A DNA stretch of 64,000 bases from Mesorhizobium sp. M1B.F.Ca.ET.045.04.1.1 (GCF_003952465.1 NZ_CP034448.1:930001-994000); one strand, 5' to 3'; counted from the first letter of the stretch, positions 26,904-38,642 are shown. Notes: generated by a model not told the origin, from the sequence alone. Numbers and translations are program-made.

Positions 26904-28958
26904 CTACCTTCGCCGCAGCAGCTTCTCCAACTCATCCGGCTCCGTGACCACCGGCAGGCACACCTGCCCGCTGCAGAGCCAGGCGCCCGGTTTGTCGGTC
27001 GGCGGCAGCACGCCGCCCGGCAGGAGCGGCCGATTCGCTTGCGTACCGATCGGCACGACAATGTCGACCCGACGCGGGTCGGGATTTCGATTCACCACCG
27101 GAACGAGGCTTGAGGAGTCTAGCTTGTCTATAATGACGAGCTTCAGCGGCTCAAGCGCCAGCGCGCAGGCGTTGACGATGCCGGCCTGGCCATAAGCCTG
27201 TTGCGCGGCGCGGCCCATGGCGTGCTCGGCTGTCGCCCAGGCCTTTTCCCAGAGCTTGGGATCGCCGGCGAGCGAAGAGAGCCGCACCAGTGCCTCGACG
27301 ATCTGGCTTGTGGCCGAGGGGATCGCCTCGTCGACATCGCCGCGGATGCGGATCGGGACATCGCCGCTGTCCGATGCCGTCAGATAGTAGCCGGTCTTCT
27401 CGCCGTCCTGATGCCAGCGGTCGAGCTCACCGACGAACTGTTGGGCGTGGTCCGAATAAGCCGGATCGCCGGTCGCCTCGAACAGCGCGATCGCCGCATT
27501 GGTCATAGCCGCGTAATCGCTCGACAAGGCGGGAAAAAGCTTTTTCGCGCCGAGCATCGAATGCGGCAGGCGTCCTACTTCGCCGGCGGTGACGATATGG
27601 GCGAAAGCCTTTGCCGCGGCTCCGACCCATTCGGGCCTTGCGAAGGCGCGGCCGGCTTCCGCAAGGGCGGCGATCATCAACCCGTTCCAGTCGGTGAGGG
27701 CCTTGCCGTCACGGCCGGGCCTGACGCGCTTGTCGCGGGCCGACAGAAGTTTCGCCTTGAGCGGCGCGAGTTGGCCGTATTCGGCGATGCCTTGTCTTTG
27801 CTGAGCTTCGCTCTGGCGAATGATCGGCTTGCCCTCCCAGCCATGCGGGGCGGCCAACTCGAAATACCGGAAGAACACGGCGGCATCGCTGCCGAGCTCG
27901 GTTTCGACCTCTTGCCTGCTCCAGGTGTAAAAGAGCCCCTCCTCACCCTCGCTGTCGGCATCGAGGCTGGCGGCGAAGGCGCCGCCTTCGACCCGCATCT
28001 CGCGCAGCAGCCAGGCGACGGTTTCCTCGATTCGTATCCGGAACAAATCGTTGCCCGTTGCCGCGTAGGCCCAGTTGCACATGCGAATCAGCTGGGCGTT
28101 GTCGTAGAGCATTTTTTCGAAATGCGGCACCAGCCATTCGGCATCGGTCGAATAGCGGCTGAGGCCTCCGCCAAGATGATCGTAGATGCCGCCGGCAAGC
28201 ATTTTTTCCAGGCTGATGAGCACCGCATTGCGATGCGCGGCTTGGCCGTCACGCAGCCAGGACAGCCACAGGCTGTGCATGAACGGCGCGTTCGGGAATT
28301 TCGGCGCCCCGCGCAAACCGCCGAGATTGCGGTCGATCATGCCGTCGATGCGGTTGCTGAGATCGGCAAGCGCGTCGCGGTCGAGCACGGCCTTGCCTTT
28401 TGCGCCAGCAAGCCGCTGCTCGACATGGGTTGTCAGGCCATCGGCGCTCTCGGCGAGGCTTTGCTGTTTTTCCCGCCAGGCCTTGTCGACCGCTTCCAGC
28501 ACCTGGATGAAGCCAGGCCGGCCATAGCGTGCCTCGCGCGGAAAATAGGTGCCGCCCCAGAAAGGCTTGCCGTCGGGGGTGAGGAACATGGTCAGTGGCC
28601 AGCCGCCCTGCTCGCCCATCGCATGGAGCGCGGCCATATAGATCTGATCGATGTCCGGGCGCTCCTCACGATCGACCTTGATATTGACGAAGAGCCGGTT
28701 CATGACGGCGGCGACGGTGTCGTTCTCGAAGCTCTCATGCGCCATGACATGGCACCAGTGGCACGCGGCGTAGCCGATGGACAGAAGGATCGGCCGTTTC
28801 AGCTCCTTCGCTTCGGCAAGGGCCGCCGGCGCCCAGGCCCGCCAATGCACGGGATTGTCGCTGTGCTGTTGCAAATAGGGGCTGGCCTCTTCGGCAAGCA
28901 GGTTTCGCGCGGGCAAGGTCACGATGAGCGGCTCGGCATTGTGGGTTTGATAGGTCAA
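26904..28958 (-). CDS. Thioredoxin-domain/N-acylglucosamine epimerase-like protein (YyaL, DUF255)
   Basis: The 684-residue protein has an N-terminal thioredoxin-like domain (LLAEEASPYLQQHSDNPVHW, then SIGYAACHWCHVMAHESF with CxxC, FVNIKVDREERPDIDQIYM, GGWPLTMFLTPDGKPFWGGT). A long alpha/alpha barrel region follows (GGIYDHLGGGLSRYSTDAEW LVPHFEKMLYDNAQL). Homologues include human SSP411/spermatogenesis-associated protein 20; function unproven. The start is uncertain: a TTG at 28958 fits the full frame, while a GTG at 28922 would give a more usual N-terminus. It is divergent from mnmE with 29 bases between. Confidence 0.88.
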   Translation of the reverse strand: MTYQTHNAEPLIVTLPARNLLAEEASPYLQQHSDNPVHWRAWAPAALAEAKELKRPILLSIGYAACHWCHVMAHESFENDTVAAVMNRLFVNIKVDREERPDIDQIYMAALHAMGEQGGWPLTMFLTPDGKPFWGGTYFPREARYGRPGFIQVLEAVDKAWREKQQSLAESADGLTTHVEQRLAGAKGKAVLDRDALADLSNRIDGMIDRNLGGLRGAPKFPNAPFMHSLWLSWLRDGQAAHRNAVLISLEKMLAGGIYDHLGGGLSRYSTDAEWLVPHFEKMLYDNAQLIRMCNWAYAATGNDLFRIRIEETVAWLLREMRVEGGAFAASLDADSEGEEGLFYTWSRQEVETELGSDAAVFFRYFELAAPHGWEGKPIIRQSEAQQRQGIAEYGQLAPLKAKLLSARDKRVRPGRDGKALTDWNGLMIAALAEAGRAFARPEWVGAAAKAFAHIVTAGEVGRLPHSMLGAKKLFPALSSDYAAMTNAAIALFEATGDPAYSDHAQQFVGELDRWHQDGEKTGYYLTASDSGDVPIRIRGDVDEAIPSATSQIVEALVRLSSLAGDPKLWEKAWATAEHAMGRAAQQAYGQAGIVNACALALEPLKLVIIDKLDSSSLVPVVNRNPDPRRVDIVVPIGTQANRPLLPGGVLPPTDKPGAWLCSGQVCLPVVTEPDELEKLLRRR

Positions 28959-28987
28959 AGGCTAGGGCGCTTCAGCAGGTCCGGCAA

Positions 28988-30295
28988 ATGGTTTCCAAAG
29001 ATTCAATCGTAGCGCTTTCGAGCGGCCGCCTGCCTGCCGGCATTGCCGTGATCCGCATTTCCGGCCCGAAGACTCGATTCGTAGTCGAAACCATGGTTGG
29101 GGCCGTTAAGGATCGATTCACCACGTTGCGCAGCCTCAGAGCGCCCGACGGCTCGATCATCGACCACGGGCTTGTCGTTTTCTTCCCCGGGCCGGGCAGC
29201 TTTACCGGCGAGGATGTTGCGGAGTTCCATGTCCACGGCAGCCGGGCGGTGGCCGCGAAAATGCTGGAGACGATCACCGGCTTCGAAGGCGTCAGGCATG
29301 CCGAGCCCGGCGAATTCACGCGGCGCGCCTTCCTCAACGGCAAGCTCGACCTCACCGAGACAGAAGCACTGGCCGATCTCGTCAATGCCGAGACCGAGGC
29401 GCAACGGCGTTTTGCCATGCGCAATGCCGAGGGGGCGCAGAGCGAGCTTTATTCGAGTTGGCGCCGCCGATTGATCCATGCGCGGGCGATGATCGAAGCG
29501 GAGATCGATTTTGCCGACGAAGAGGATGTGCCGGGGTCCGTTTCGGAGGCAGTCTGGTCCGACGTGGCGGCAATGATCGATGAGATTGAGCGCCACATCC
29601 AGGGGTTCAAGGCTGCTGAGATCATCCGCGACGGTTTTGAGGTCGTCATTCTCGGCGCGCCGAATGCCGGAAAGTCCAGCCTGTTCAACGCGCTGGCCAA
29701 ACGCGAGGCGGCGATCGTCACAGATGAACCGGGCACCACCCGCGATCTGCTCGAAGTGGTGCTGGATCTTAATGGGATGCGGGTGCGTATCGTCGACACG
29801 GCCGGCCTGCGCGAGACGGCCGGAAGAGTGGAGACGATCGGCATCGAGAGGGCGCGCGCCAAGGCCGGCGGGGCGGACCTTGTCCTGCTGTTGGAGGACA
29901 TAGTCGATCCGCAGCCCGTGGGCGTGGTTCCGACAGGCGTGCCACTGCTGAAGATCGGCACGAAGGCCGATCTCAAGGGCGTAAGCAATGGTGGCTATGA
30001 TTGGATCATCTCGTCCAAGGACGGCATCGGGCTTTCCGGTCTGCTGGATGAGATCGGCCGCCGTGCCGCCATGGCGATCGGAGATGCAAGCGACGTCCTG
30101 CCGTCCAGGCTGCGCCATGTCGAGCTGCTGAAGGAAGCGAAGGATTTTCTCGCGGCCGCCTTGGCGGAACAGGGGCAGGAGCTGCGTGCGGAGGAATTGC
30201 GATTGGCCACGGATCGACTTGGTCGGATCGTCGGCGCGGTCGATGTCGAGGACATGCTCGATGTCATCTTTTCGCAGTTCTGCATCGGTAAATGA
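28988..30295 (+). CDS. mnmE: tRNA modification GTPase MnmE
   Basis: The 435-residue protein has the N-terminal folate-binding domain (DSIVALSSGRLPAGIAVIRI SGP), helical domain, and an inserted G domain: GAPNAGKSSLFN (G1), GTTRD (G2), DTAGLRET (G3) and TKADL (G4, Thr in place of the usual Asn). It ends with the invariant C-terminal FCIGK. With MnmG it installs carboxymethylaminomethyl on U34 of tRNAs. Its TGA stop is the first three bases of a parS site. Confidence 0.96.
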   Translation: MVSKDSIVALSSGRLPAGIAVIRISGPKTRFVVETMVGAVKDRFTTLRSLRAPDGSIIDHGLVVFFPGPGSFTGEDVAEFHVHGSRAVAAKMLETITGFEGVRHAEPGEFTRRAFLNGKLDLTETEALADLVNAETEAQRRFAMRNAEGAQSELYSSWRRRLIHARAMIEAEIDFADEEDVPGSVSEAVWSDVAAMIDEIERHIQGFKAAEIIRDGFEVVILGAPNAGKSSLFNALAKREAAIVTDEPGTTRDLLEVVLDLNGMRVRIVDTAGLRETAGRVETIGIERARAKAGGADLVLLLEDIVDPQPVGVVPTGVPLLKIGTKADLKGVSNGGYDWIISSKDGIGLSGLLDEIGRRAAMAIGDASDVLPSRLRHVELLKEAKDFLAAALAEQGQELRAEELRLATDRLGRIVGAVDVEDMLDVIFSQFCIGK

Positions 30296-30308
30296 TTCAC
30301 GTGAAACA
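30293..30308. promoter_or_regulatory. parS site 1 (overlaps mnmE stop)
   Basis: TGATTCACGTGAAACA matches the parS consensus TGTTTCACGTGAAACA at 14 of 16 positions. It is the binding site of the ParB encoded at 34102-34992. Confidence 0.85.
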
Positions 30309-30330
30309 CGGTGCCTTTGCGGGGCGTGGA

Positions 30331-30346
30331 TGATTCACGTGAAACA
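30331..30346. promoter_or_regulatory. parS site 2
   Basis: A second TGATTCACGTGAAACA, identical to site 1, 38 bases downstream of it. Confidence 0.85.
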
Positions 30347-30368
30347 GCGGCAGGATGTGGCGGGTGCA

Positions 30369-30384
30369 TGTTTCACGTGAAACG
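30369..30384. promoter_or_regulatory. parS site 3
   Basis: TGTTTCACGTGAAACG matches the parS consensus at 15 of 16 positions. Also 38 bases from the previous site. Confidence 0.9.
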
Positions 30385-30415
30385 AGTCATCCGACGCGTC
30401 TGATTGCCAGAGGCC

Positions 30416-30600
30416 GGCGCCGCCCCTCACCTGCCTGCCGGCATCCTCTCCCCGTATAGGGACGGGGAGAGGAGCGCTCTCATGGACGGTTTCGCCAATC
30501 GCCGACGTTGCAAGTTGAGAGTCGACGTCGCGGCCAGCCCCTTCTCCCGTCCCTATACGGGGAGAAGGTGCCGGCAGGCGGATGAAGGGCAGCGCCGACG
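30416..30600. repeat. Family 1 palindromic repeat, CCCCGTATAGGGACGGGGAGA subtype
   Basis: Outer arms GGCGCCGCCCCTCACCTGCC and its degenerate inverse ending GGCAGCGCCGACG; inner hairpins CTCCCCGTATAGGGACGGGG and CCCGTCCCTATACGGGGAG; loop TTTCGCCAATCGCCGACGTT. It fills the gap between the parS cluster and mnmG. Confidence 0.88.
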
Positions 30601-30711
30601 CCTGAGACGAGTGGCACCCTGGCCACGGCCGTCACTCCCGCACTGTCGCCTTGACACCGACCGCCGTCGGGGACATGTGTCAACCGACCTCTGAAACCGG
30701 ATTCTTGGATA

Positions 30712-32586
30712 ATGACCAATCACTATGATGTGGTGGTGGTGGGCGGCGGCCATGCGGGATGCGAGGCGGCAAGCGCCGCCGCGCGCGCCGGCGCCAGGAC
30801 CGCGCTGGTGACGCTGCGCTTCGACACGATCGGCGTCATGTCCTGCAACCCAGCCATAGGCGGTCTGGGCAAGGGACACCTGGTGCGCGAGATCGACGCC
30901 ATGGACGGGCTGATGGGCCGCATCGCCGACGCCGCCGGCATCCAGTTCCGCCTGCTCAACCGCCGCAAGGGCCCGGCCGTGCGCGGCCCGCGCACGCAGG
31001 CCGACCGCAAGCTCTACCGCCTTGCCATGCAGGCCGCGATCCGCTCGCAGGCCAATCTGGACGTGGTCGAGGGCGAGGTTCTGGACCTCGAGATTGAAGA
31101 CGGTCGGGTTGCGGCTGTGCTGGTGTCAGGCGACCGGCGGCTCGCCTGCGGGGCCGTGGTGCTGACGACTGGCACCTTCCTGCGCGGCCTGATCCATATC
31201 GGCGAAAAAAAGATCGTCGCCGGCCGCATGAACGAGCAGGCAAGCCACGGGCTGTCGGCGACGATGGCTCGTGCCGGCTTCAAGCTGGGGCGGCTGAAGA
31301 CCGGGACGCCCCCTCGCCTCGACGGCCGCACCATCGACTGGGCTTCGCTGGACAGCCAGGCGGCGGACGAGGATCCGGTGCCGTTCTCGCTGATGACAGA
31401 CCGGATCGTTAATCCGCAGATCCATTGCGGCATCACCCGCACCATGACGGCGACTCATGAGTTGATTCGCCTCAATTTGAACCGGTCGGCGATGTATTCC
31501 GGTTCGATCGAAGGTGTCGGGCCGCGCTACTGCCCGTCGATCGAAGACAAGATCGTCAAGTTCGGCGACCGCGAAGGCCACCAGATTTTTCTCGAGCCGG
31601 AAGGCCTCGACGACGACACCGTCTATCCGAACGGCATCTCGACCTCGCTGCCGGAAGACGTGCAGCTCGATATTCTGAAGACGATCCCCGGGCTGGAGAA
31701 GGCGACGATGCTGCAACCCGGCTATGCCATCGAGTATGACCATGTCGATCCCCGCGAGCTCAAGACAACGCTGGAGACGAAGCGCGTCAGCGGTCTGTTT
31801 CTGGCCGGGCAGATCAACGGCACCACCGGCTATGAAGAGGCCGGCGCGCAAGGCTTGCTTGCCGGCATCAATGCCGCGCGCAAAGCCTCGGCAAGCGAGC
31901 CGGTCGTGCTCAGCCGCACCGATGCCTATATCGGCGTGATGGTCGACGACCTGACCAGCCGCGGCATCGCCGAGCCCTACCGCATGTTCACGTCACGGGC
32001 CGAGTTCCGGCTTTCGCTGCGCGCCGACAACGCCGACGAGCGGCTGACGCCGCTGGCGGCGAAGCTCGGGATTGCGTCGTCGGAGCGCCAGCAGCGCTTT
32101 GGCGAGATTGCCGGAAAGCTCGACCACGCCCGGGCGTTGGCTAAGTCGATCACCTTCACGCCGAACGAAGCGGGACGACATGGCCTGGAGATCAACAAGG
32201 ACGGCGTGCGGCGCTCGGCCTATGAGCTGCTCGCCCATCCGGGCGTGGACATGGCCTGGCTGGCACGTATCGAAGCCCGCTTTGCCGGGCTTGACGCTAA
32301 GACCAGAGAGCGGCTCGAGACCGAAGCAAAATATTCCGTCTACTTGGAACGCCAGCAAGCGGATGTCTCGCAGATCAGGCATGAGGAGTCGCGGCTTATT
32401 CCGGAGAGCATCGACTTCTCCGATGTGCCGGGCCTCTCCAACGAGTTGAAGCAGAAGATGAAGTCGCGCCAGCCGCGCTCGATCGCCGATGCGCAGCGCA
32501 TGGAAGGCATGACGCCGGCCGCGCTCGCAGTCATTGTCGCGCATGTCCGCAATGCCGAACTCGCCGCGCGAAGGGACGTGGCGTGA
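30712..32586 (+). CDS. mnmG: tRNA uridine-5-carboxymethylaminomethyl modification enzyme MnmG
   Basis: The 624-residue flavoprotein has the FAD-binding start [79 protein letters not shown] and the C-terminal helical domain with [28 protein letters not shown]. It partners with MnmE in tRNA wobble-uridine modification. The stop overlaps the rsmG start (GTGA). Confidence 0.97.
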   Translation: MTNHYDVVVVGGGHAGCEAASAAARAGARTALVTLRFDTIGVMSCNPAIGGLGKGHLVREIDAMDGLMGRIADAAGIQFRLLNRRKGPAVRGPRTQADRKLYRLAMQAAIRSQANLDVVEGEVLDLEIEDGRVAAVLVSGDRRLACGAVVLTTGTFLRGLIHIGEKKIVAGRMNEQASHGLSATMARAGFKLGRLKTGTPPRLDGRTIDWASLDSQAADEDPVPFSLMTDRIVNPQIHCGITRTMTATHELIRLNLNRSAMYSGSIEGVGPRYCPSIEDKIVKFGDREGHQIFLEPEGLDDDTVYPNGISTSLPEDVQLDILKTIPGLEKATMLQPGYAIEYDHVDPRELKTTLETKRVSGLFLAGQINGTTGYEEAGAQGLLAGINAARKASASEPVVLSRTDAYIGVMVDDLTSRGIAEPYRMFTSRAEFRLSLRADNADERLTPLAAKLGIASSERQQRFGEIAGKLDHARALAKSITFTPNEAGRHGLEINKDGVRRSAYELLAHPGVDMAWLARIEARFAGLDAKTRERLETEAKYSVYLERQQADVSQIRHEESRLIPESIDFSDVPGLSNELKQKMKSRQPRSIADAQRMEGMTPAALAVIVAHVRNAELAARRDVA

Positions 32587-33218
32587 GCGGCTGGGAAGAC
32601 CTGCAGAAAGCGGCGGGTCCGGTTTCACGTGAAACATTCGAGCGGCTGCAAGCCTTCGAACAGCTTTTCCTGAAATGGAACCGCAGCATCAACCTGGCGG
32701 CGCCGTCGACACTGGACGACGTCTGGCGCCGTCACATCCTGGACAGCGCCCAGCTTGCGCGAATCGCACCTGCAGCCAAGCGTTGGGTGGACCTCGGCTC
32801 GGGTGGCGGCTTTCCCGGATTGGTGCTGGGTTTCCTGCTAGCCGAGCGCCCAGGCGCTTCGATCTCTCTGGTCGAGAGCAACCGCAAGAAGGCGGCGTTC
32901 CTGCAATCAGTCATCGGTCAGTTCGGCCTGCCGGCGCGGGTCCTGGCCAAACGTATCGACGATAGCTATCCCCTTGTTTCCGCACCTGAAATTGTCACCG
33001 CTCGAGCCCTGGCTGCGCTTCCCGACCTGCTGGATCTCGCGGCACCTTGGCTGACGAAAGGGGCGCGCGCGCTTTTCCACAAAGGCCGGGATTACCGGGC
33101 CGAAGTGGAAGAAAGCGCTCACCGCTGGGCCTTCGATCTGGTAGAACATCCAAGCATGACCGACCCTCACGGCGTCATCCTGGAAATCACCGATCTGCGC
33201 CCGGCGAAACCGCAATGA
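32583..33218 (+). CDS. rsmG: 16S rRNA (guanine-N7) methyltransferase RsmG
   Basis: The 211-residue protein (GTG start overlapping the mnmG stop) has [32 protein letters not shown], the SAM motif [29 protein letters not shown] and [20 protein letters not shown]. It methylates G527 of 16S rRNA. Codons 13-18 (GPVSRETF region) are encoded by a parS site. Its stop overlaps the parA ATG. Confidence 0.95.
   Translation: MSGWEDLQKAAGPVSRETFERLQAFEQLFLKWNRSINLAAPSTLDDVWRRHILDSAQLARIAPAAKRWVDLGSGGGFPGLVLGFLLAERPGASISLVESNRKKAAFLQSVIGQFGLPARVLAKRIDDSYPLVSAPEIVTARALAALPDLLDLAAPWLTKGARALFHKGRDYRAEVEESAHRWAFDLVEHPSMTDPHGVILEITDLRPAKPQ
32621..32636. promoter_or_regulatory. parS site 4, inside the rsmG 5' coding end
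   Basis: GGTTTCACGTGAAACA matches parS at 15 of 16 positions and encodes the peptide VSRET in RsmG, so protein and centromere sequence are constrained together. Confidence 0.88.
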
Positions 33219-34033
33219 ATTACTGGCATAAACCCATGAAAACTGGACCGCGTATCATCACCGTCGCCAACCAGAAGGGCGGCGTCGGCAAGACGACCAC
33301 GGCCATCAACCTGGCGACGGCGCTGGCCGCGATCGGCGAGCGCGTGCTGATCGTCGACCTCGACCCGCAGGGTAACGCCAGCACCGGCCTCGGCATCGAC
33401 CGCAAGGACCGCACCGTCTCGTCCTACGACGTGCTGACCGGCGAGTTGGAGCTGGAAGCGGCCGCGGTGCCGACCGCGGTGCCGGGCTTGTCCATCGTGC
33501 CTTCGACGCTCGACCTGCTCGGCATCGAGATGGAGATCGCCTCGGCCCCCGACCGGGCGCTGCGCCTGCGCAACGCGCTGCGCGACGCCGCCGAGCGAGC
33601 GGCGCCTTTCGGCTATGTGCTGATCGACTGTCCGCCGTCGCTCAACCTTTTGACTTTGAATTCAATGGCGGCGGCTGATTCGGTTCTTGTGCCGCTGCAG
33701 TGCGAGTTCTTCGCGCTGGAAGGCCTCAGCCAGTTGCTGGAGACGGTCGAGCAGGTGCGGCGCACGATCAATCCGGATCTCACCATCCAGGGCATCGTGC
33801 TCACCATGTATGACGGCCGCAACAACCTCGCCAACCAGGTGGTTCAGGACGTGCGCACCCATATGGGCGACAAGGTCTATGAGACGATCATTCCGCGCAA
33901 TGTTCGCGTCTCCGAAGCGCCCTCCTACGGCAAGCCGGCGATCCTCTACGATCTCAAATGCTCGGGCAGCCAGGCCTATCTGCAGCTCGCCTCCGAAGTG
34001 ATCCGCCGCGAGCGCAAGCTGCGCGCGGCCTGA
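33215..34033 (+). CDS. parA: Chromosome partitioning ATPase ParA
   Basis: The 272-residue protein has the deviant Walker [21 protein letters not shown] (about residues 17-36), Walker A' [17 protein letters not shown], and [20 protein letters not shown] (Walker B). It moves ParB-parS complexes on nucleoid-bound ATPase gradients. The ATG at 33215 overlaps the rsmG stop (ATGA); an ATG at 33236 gives a 265-residue protein of more typical length, and both lack a strong ribosome site. Confidence 0.96.
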   Translation: MNYWHKPMKTGPRIITVANQKGGVGKTTTAINLATALAAIGERVLIVDLDPQGNASTGLGIDRKDRTVSSYDVLTGELELEAAAVPTAVPGLSIVPSTLDLLGIEMEIASAPDRALRLRNALRDAAERAAPFGYVLIDCPPSLNLLTLNSMAAADSVLVPLQCEFFALEGLSQLLETVEQVRRTINPDLTIQGIVLTMYDGRNNLANQVVQDVRTHMGDKVYETIIPRNVRVSEAPSYGKPAILYDLKCSGSQAYLQLASEVIRRERKLRAA

Positions 34034-34101
34034 GCCGGGCTGACAGGCCAAATCCCTTTAACGAATAGCCGATTCGATTCCGAAACGATCTGGACAGAAT
34101 A

Positions 34102-34992
<891 letters not shown>

Positions 34993-35079
34993 GGTGTTGA
35001 AGTGCAACGATATTTTGCCGGCTAATGAAGTTTTGGCTCAAGGGTGGATACGCCTGATATATTGGTGATAGCTGAGACA

Positions 35080-35105
35080 GGGCTGGCCGCGACACCGGCC
35101 CTTTT
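35080..35105 (+). terminator. Probable terminator after parB
   Basis: GGGCTGG, loop CCGCGACA, CCGGCCC followed by TTTT. One G-U pair in the stem. 88 bases after the parB stop. Confidence 0.7.
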
Positions 35106-35200
35106 CGTTGGCGATTGGCGAAAGCGGCGGCGCTGCCACTCCGTCCTTGCGGGAATGCCCCGGCAGGGCAGAGGCGGGGCGCTATAGCGCCGGCTTCCTT

Positions 35201-35703
35201 CGTCATTCTAGGGCGGAGCAAGGAGCGAAGCGACGCGCGCAGACCCTAGAATCCATGCCGTGACGCCCGAGCACCGCAGCGGCGCAGAACGATCACCAGC
35301 CAATTCCGCGAAACAGCTCGAACCATTCCGGATTGGTCTTCTCGATCAATTCAATCTTCCATTGGCGTGGCCAGCGTTTCAATGACGTCTCTCGCTGGAT
35401 GGCGTCGGTGATGTCGAAGTATTCCTCGTACCAGACCAAACGCTGCACGCCGTAGCGGCTGGTGAAGCTGGAGCCTTGGCCGGTCTTGTGCTCGGGCATG
35501 CGACGGGCAAGGTCGCTGGTGACACCGATATAGATCGTGCCGCCTTTCTGGCTTGCGGTCATGTAGACGTAGCCTGTCATGCTGCGATCTTAGCTGGCAC
35601 TGTCGCCAGCCGCCATTCTGAACCGTTGCATTCTGCGGCCAATGTCACGGCATGGATTCTAGGGTCTGCGCGCCGCTTCGCGTCGCTTCGCCCTAGAATG
35701 AGG
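35201..35703. mobile_element. Family 2 palindromic element carrying a GIY-YIG nuclease (copy E)
   Basis: Left arm: CGTCATTCTAGGGCGGAGCA then GACCCTAGAATCCATGCCGTGAC. Right arm: GTCACGGCATGGATTCTAGG then CGCCCTAGAATGAGGA. These are the same outer and inner arms as the solo copies A-D, F and G. The left half ends GGCGCAGAAC (about 35290) and the right half begins ATTCTGAACCGTTGC (about 35612), so the palindromic CAGAATTCTG centre of the solo copies is split, and a nuclease gene with about 30 bases of leader occupies the split. Whether it moves is inference. Confidence 0.75.
35293..35580 (-). CDS. GIY-YIG nuclease domain protein (UPF0213/YhbQ-like) inside a palindromic element
   Basis: A 95-residue single-domain protein. 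The GIY-YIG motif is GYVYMTAS (residues 3-10) and TIYIG (15-19), with the conserved Arg in SDLARR (about 26), His31, and the metal-binding Glu in IQRETSLKRW (about 64), so it looks catalytically complete. No UvrC, DNA-binding or other domain is attached. The stop codon lies 2 bases inside the left palindrome half and the ATG about 30 bases inside the right half. Free-standing GIY-YIG proteins of this size are common in rhizobia and of unknown role; a structure-specific nuclease acting on the flanking palindromes is a hypothesis from position. Confidence 0.88.
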   Translation of the reverse strand: MTGYVYMTASQKGGTIYIGVTSDLARRMPEHKTGQGSSFTSRYGVQRLVWYEEYFDITDAIQRETSLKRWPRQWKIELIEKTNPEWFELFRGIGW

Positions 35704-35845
35704 AAGGACAAGCTGGCGGGGCAGCGCCCTCCTCTGTCCTGCCCGTCCTTCGCAGCACCTGCGCTGCGGCTATGGAGGGTAGACAGGACATCTCCACCAC
35801 AAGGGGGAGATCGGCAGCTCTGCCGCTTTCGCCAATCGCCGGCGT

Positions 35846-36889
35846 TTACCGCTGCCCCAGCCTCGCGCTCTCCACCGCGATGCCGAGCAGCGCCTGCCTT
35901 GCCAGCGCCTCCGACAAATCCGGCCGCTTGCGCGTCTGCAGCACCGCCGTCTGCAGCCGGTTCAGCGCGCGGCCGAGCGCCTCGACGTTCCAGCGCTCGA
36001 GCGTCTTTTCCACCAGCTTGCGGCGCGAGAAGAAGACCGGCGGGCGGGCGCCTGCGACGACCGAGGCGGCGTTGCGGCCGCCCGATTCCATCTGGCCGCG
36101 CATGACTTGCATCGCCTGCAATTGCCGCATCGCCGAGGACAGCACCAGGAACGGATGGCCGCCCGACTGGCAATGCCGGGTAAACGCAACGTCGAAATCG
36201 CCGACCTTGCCGTCGAGCATGGCGTCGACCGCGTCGTCGAAGGAGGCGCCGGAAACATCGCCCGACAAGGCATTCACGTCGTCGAGGTCGATTTCCTTTT
36301 TGCCGTGGGCATAAAGCACCAGCTTGTCTATCTCGCCGCGCGAGGCCAGGCGATCGCCGCCGAGATTGCGGCGCAGCGCCTGGCGGGCGTCGAGCGTCAT
36401 CGACATGCCAGCCTTGCGCAGCTCGTCGTCGATCACCGTATCGAGGTCGCGGGCCTCGTCGGCATAGCAAGGCAGGGCAATGGCGTTGCCTGCGGCCTCG
36501 ACGATGGCTCTCAAGCCCGTGCCCTTCTTCAGATCGCCGGCCTCGATGAGAATGATCGCGTCGCGCGCCGGCTCGGCGGTCAGCGCCTTTATGTCGTCGG
36601 CCAGCGCCTTCTGGCCGCTGGCGTTGCGCACCCAAAGCAGCCGCCGGTCGGAAAACATCGGCACTGTGCGCGCCTCGTCGAGCAGCCGGCCTTCGTCGCG
36701 GTCGACCTCCGCGCCGTCGAGCTTGACCACCGAGAACGGGTCGTCTAGCGGCAGGCCGGTCTTCGTGGCGAAAGTCTTCGCCCGCTCGGCGACCAGGCCG
36801 CGGTCGGGACCGTAAAGCAGGACGATCCCAATAGCGGGGTCCGGCTTCGCGAGCCACGAATCGACCTCGTATCCTTTCTTCTGTGCCAT
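35846..36889 (-). CDS. holA: DNA polymerase III delta subunit
   Basis: The 347-residue protein has an N-terminal AAA+-like region without a functional P-loop (IGIVLLYGPDRGLVAERAKT), then SVVKLDGAEVDRDEGRLLDE ARTVPMFSDRRLLWVR, which is characteristic of HolA, and a helical C-terminal collar domain (HPFLVLSSAMRQLQAMQVMR). It is the clamp-loader wrench that opens the beta ring. Convergent with the parAB operon. The expected lptE and leuS neighbours are not upstream of it here; a bkd operon, reading the other way, is. Confidence 0.92.
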   Translation of the reverse strand: MAQKKGYEVDSWLAKPDPAIGIVLLYGPDRGLVAERAKTFATKTGLPLDDPFSVVKLDGAEVDRDEGRLLDEARTVPMFSDRRLLWVRNASGQKALADDIKALTAEPARDAIILIEAGDLKKGTGLRAIVEAAGNAIALPCYADEARDLDTVIDDELRKAGMSMTLDARQALRRNLGGDRLASRGEIDKLVLYAHGKKEIDLDDVNALSGDVSGASFDDAVDAMLDGKVGDFDVAFTRHCQSGGHPFLVLSSAMRQLQAMQVMRGQMESGGRNAASVVAGARPPVFFSRRKLVEKTLERWNVEALGRALNRLQTAVLQTRKRPDLSEALARQALLGIAVESARLGQR

Positions 36890-36946
36890 GCGGGGTGAGT
36901 TAGCATGAGGCGCGAGCGGAGTGAACGGAGAAGCGGCTCTGGTTCT

Positions 36947-37093
36947 TCCTTCTCCCCTTGTGAGAGAAGGTGTCGCCGAAGGCGACGGATGAGGGGTGTT
37001 CCAGGGAACGCCAGCGTCTCACTCCGCTGGAACACCCCTCATCCGTCTCGGCGCTGCGCGCCGATCCACCTTCTCCCACAAGGGGAGAAGGGG
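36947..37093. repeat. Family 1 palindromic repeat in the holA-bkd intergenic region
   Basis: Arms CCTTCTCCCCTTGTGAGAGA and CTTCTCCCACAAGGGGAGAA; inner arms GACGGATGAGGGGTGTTCCA and GGAACACCCCTCATCCGTC. Nearly identical to 10678-10826 and 41097-41248. It lies in a roughly 520-base divergent gap (36890-37407); the rest, 37094-37407, contains a further GATTGGCGAAATCTGCCAGC core but no gene I can support and should hold the bkd promoter. Confidence 0.88.
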
Positions 37094-37245
37094 CTGGCCA
37101 CCGCCTTGGCGCCTTTCTTGCGACGCTGAAGATTGGCGAAATCTGCCAGCGCTGCCAAACTTGGCCGCCGACCGAACCAACCGCCGCTTTGCCGCCTCTT
37201 GCGCCTAAACGGTTCCAGCCATTCGCCAAATTGCGCGCCGCCTGA

Positions 37246-38640
<1,395 letters not shown>

Positions 38641-38642
38641 CC

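Larger units (their letters stand above)
35107..35847. repeat. Nested palindrome: family 1 halves around family 2 copy E
   Basis: At 35106-35190 the sequence GTTGGCGATTGGCGAAAGCG then GCGGCGCTGCC is the inverse of GGCAGCTCTGCCGCTTTCGC then CAATCGCCGGCGTTT ending at 35847. Between them lies the family 2 element at 35201-35703 and a CTCCACCACAAGGGGGAGAT hairpin. The layout suggests that the nuclease-bearing element entered a pre-existing family 1 palindrome. The right edge reaches the holA stop codon. Confidence 0.6.

Noticed and set aside
27201..29012. 603-codon open frame on the plus strand
   Set aside because: Antisense to the DUF255 protein, and it overlaps mnmE. No domain is recognisable.
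35293..35580. GIY-YIG gene as a UvrC fragment or intron homing endonuclease
   Set aside because: No UvrC helix-hairpin-helix or RNase H domains are present. No intron structure or interrupted host gene surrounds it; the flanks are repeat arms.
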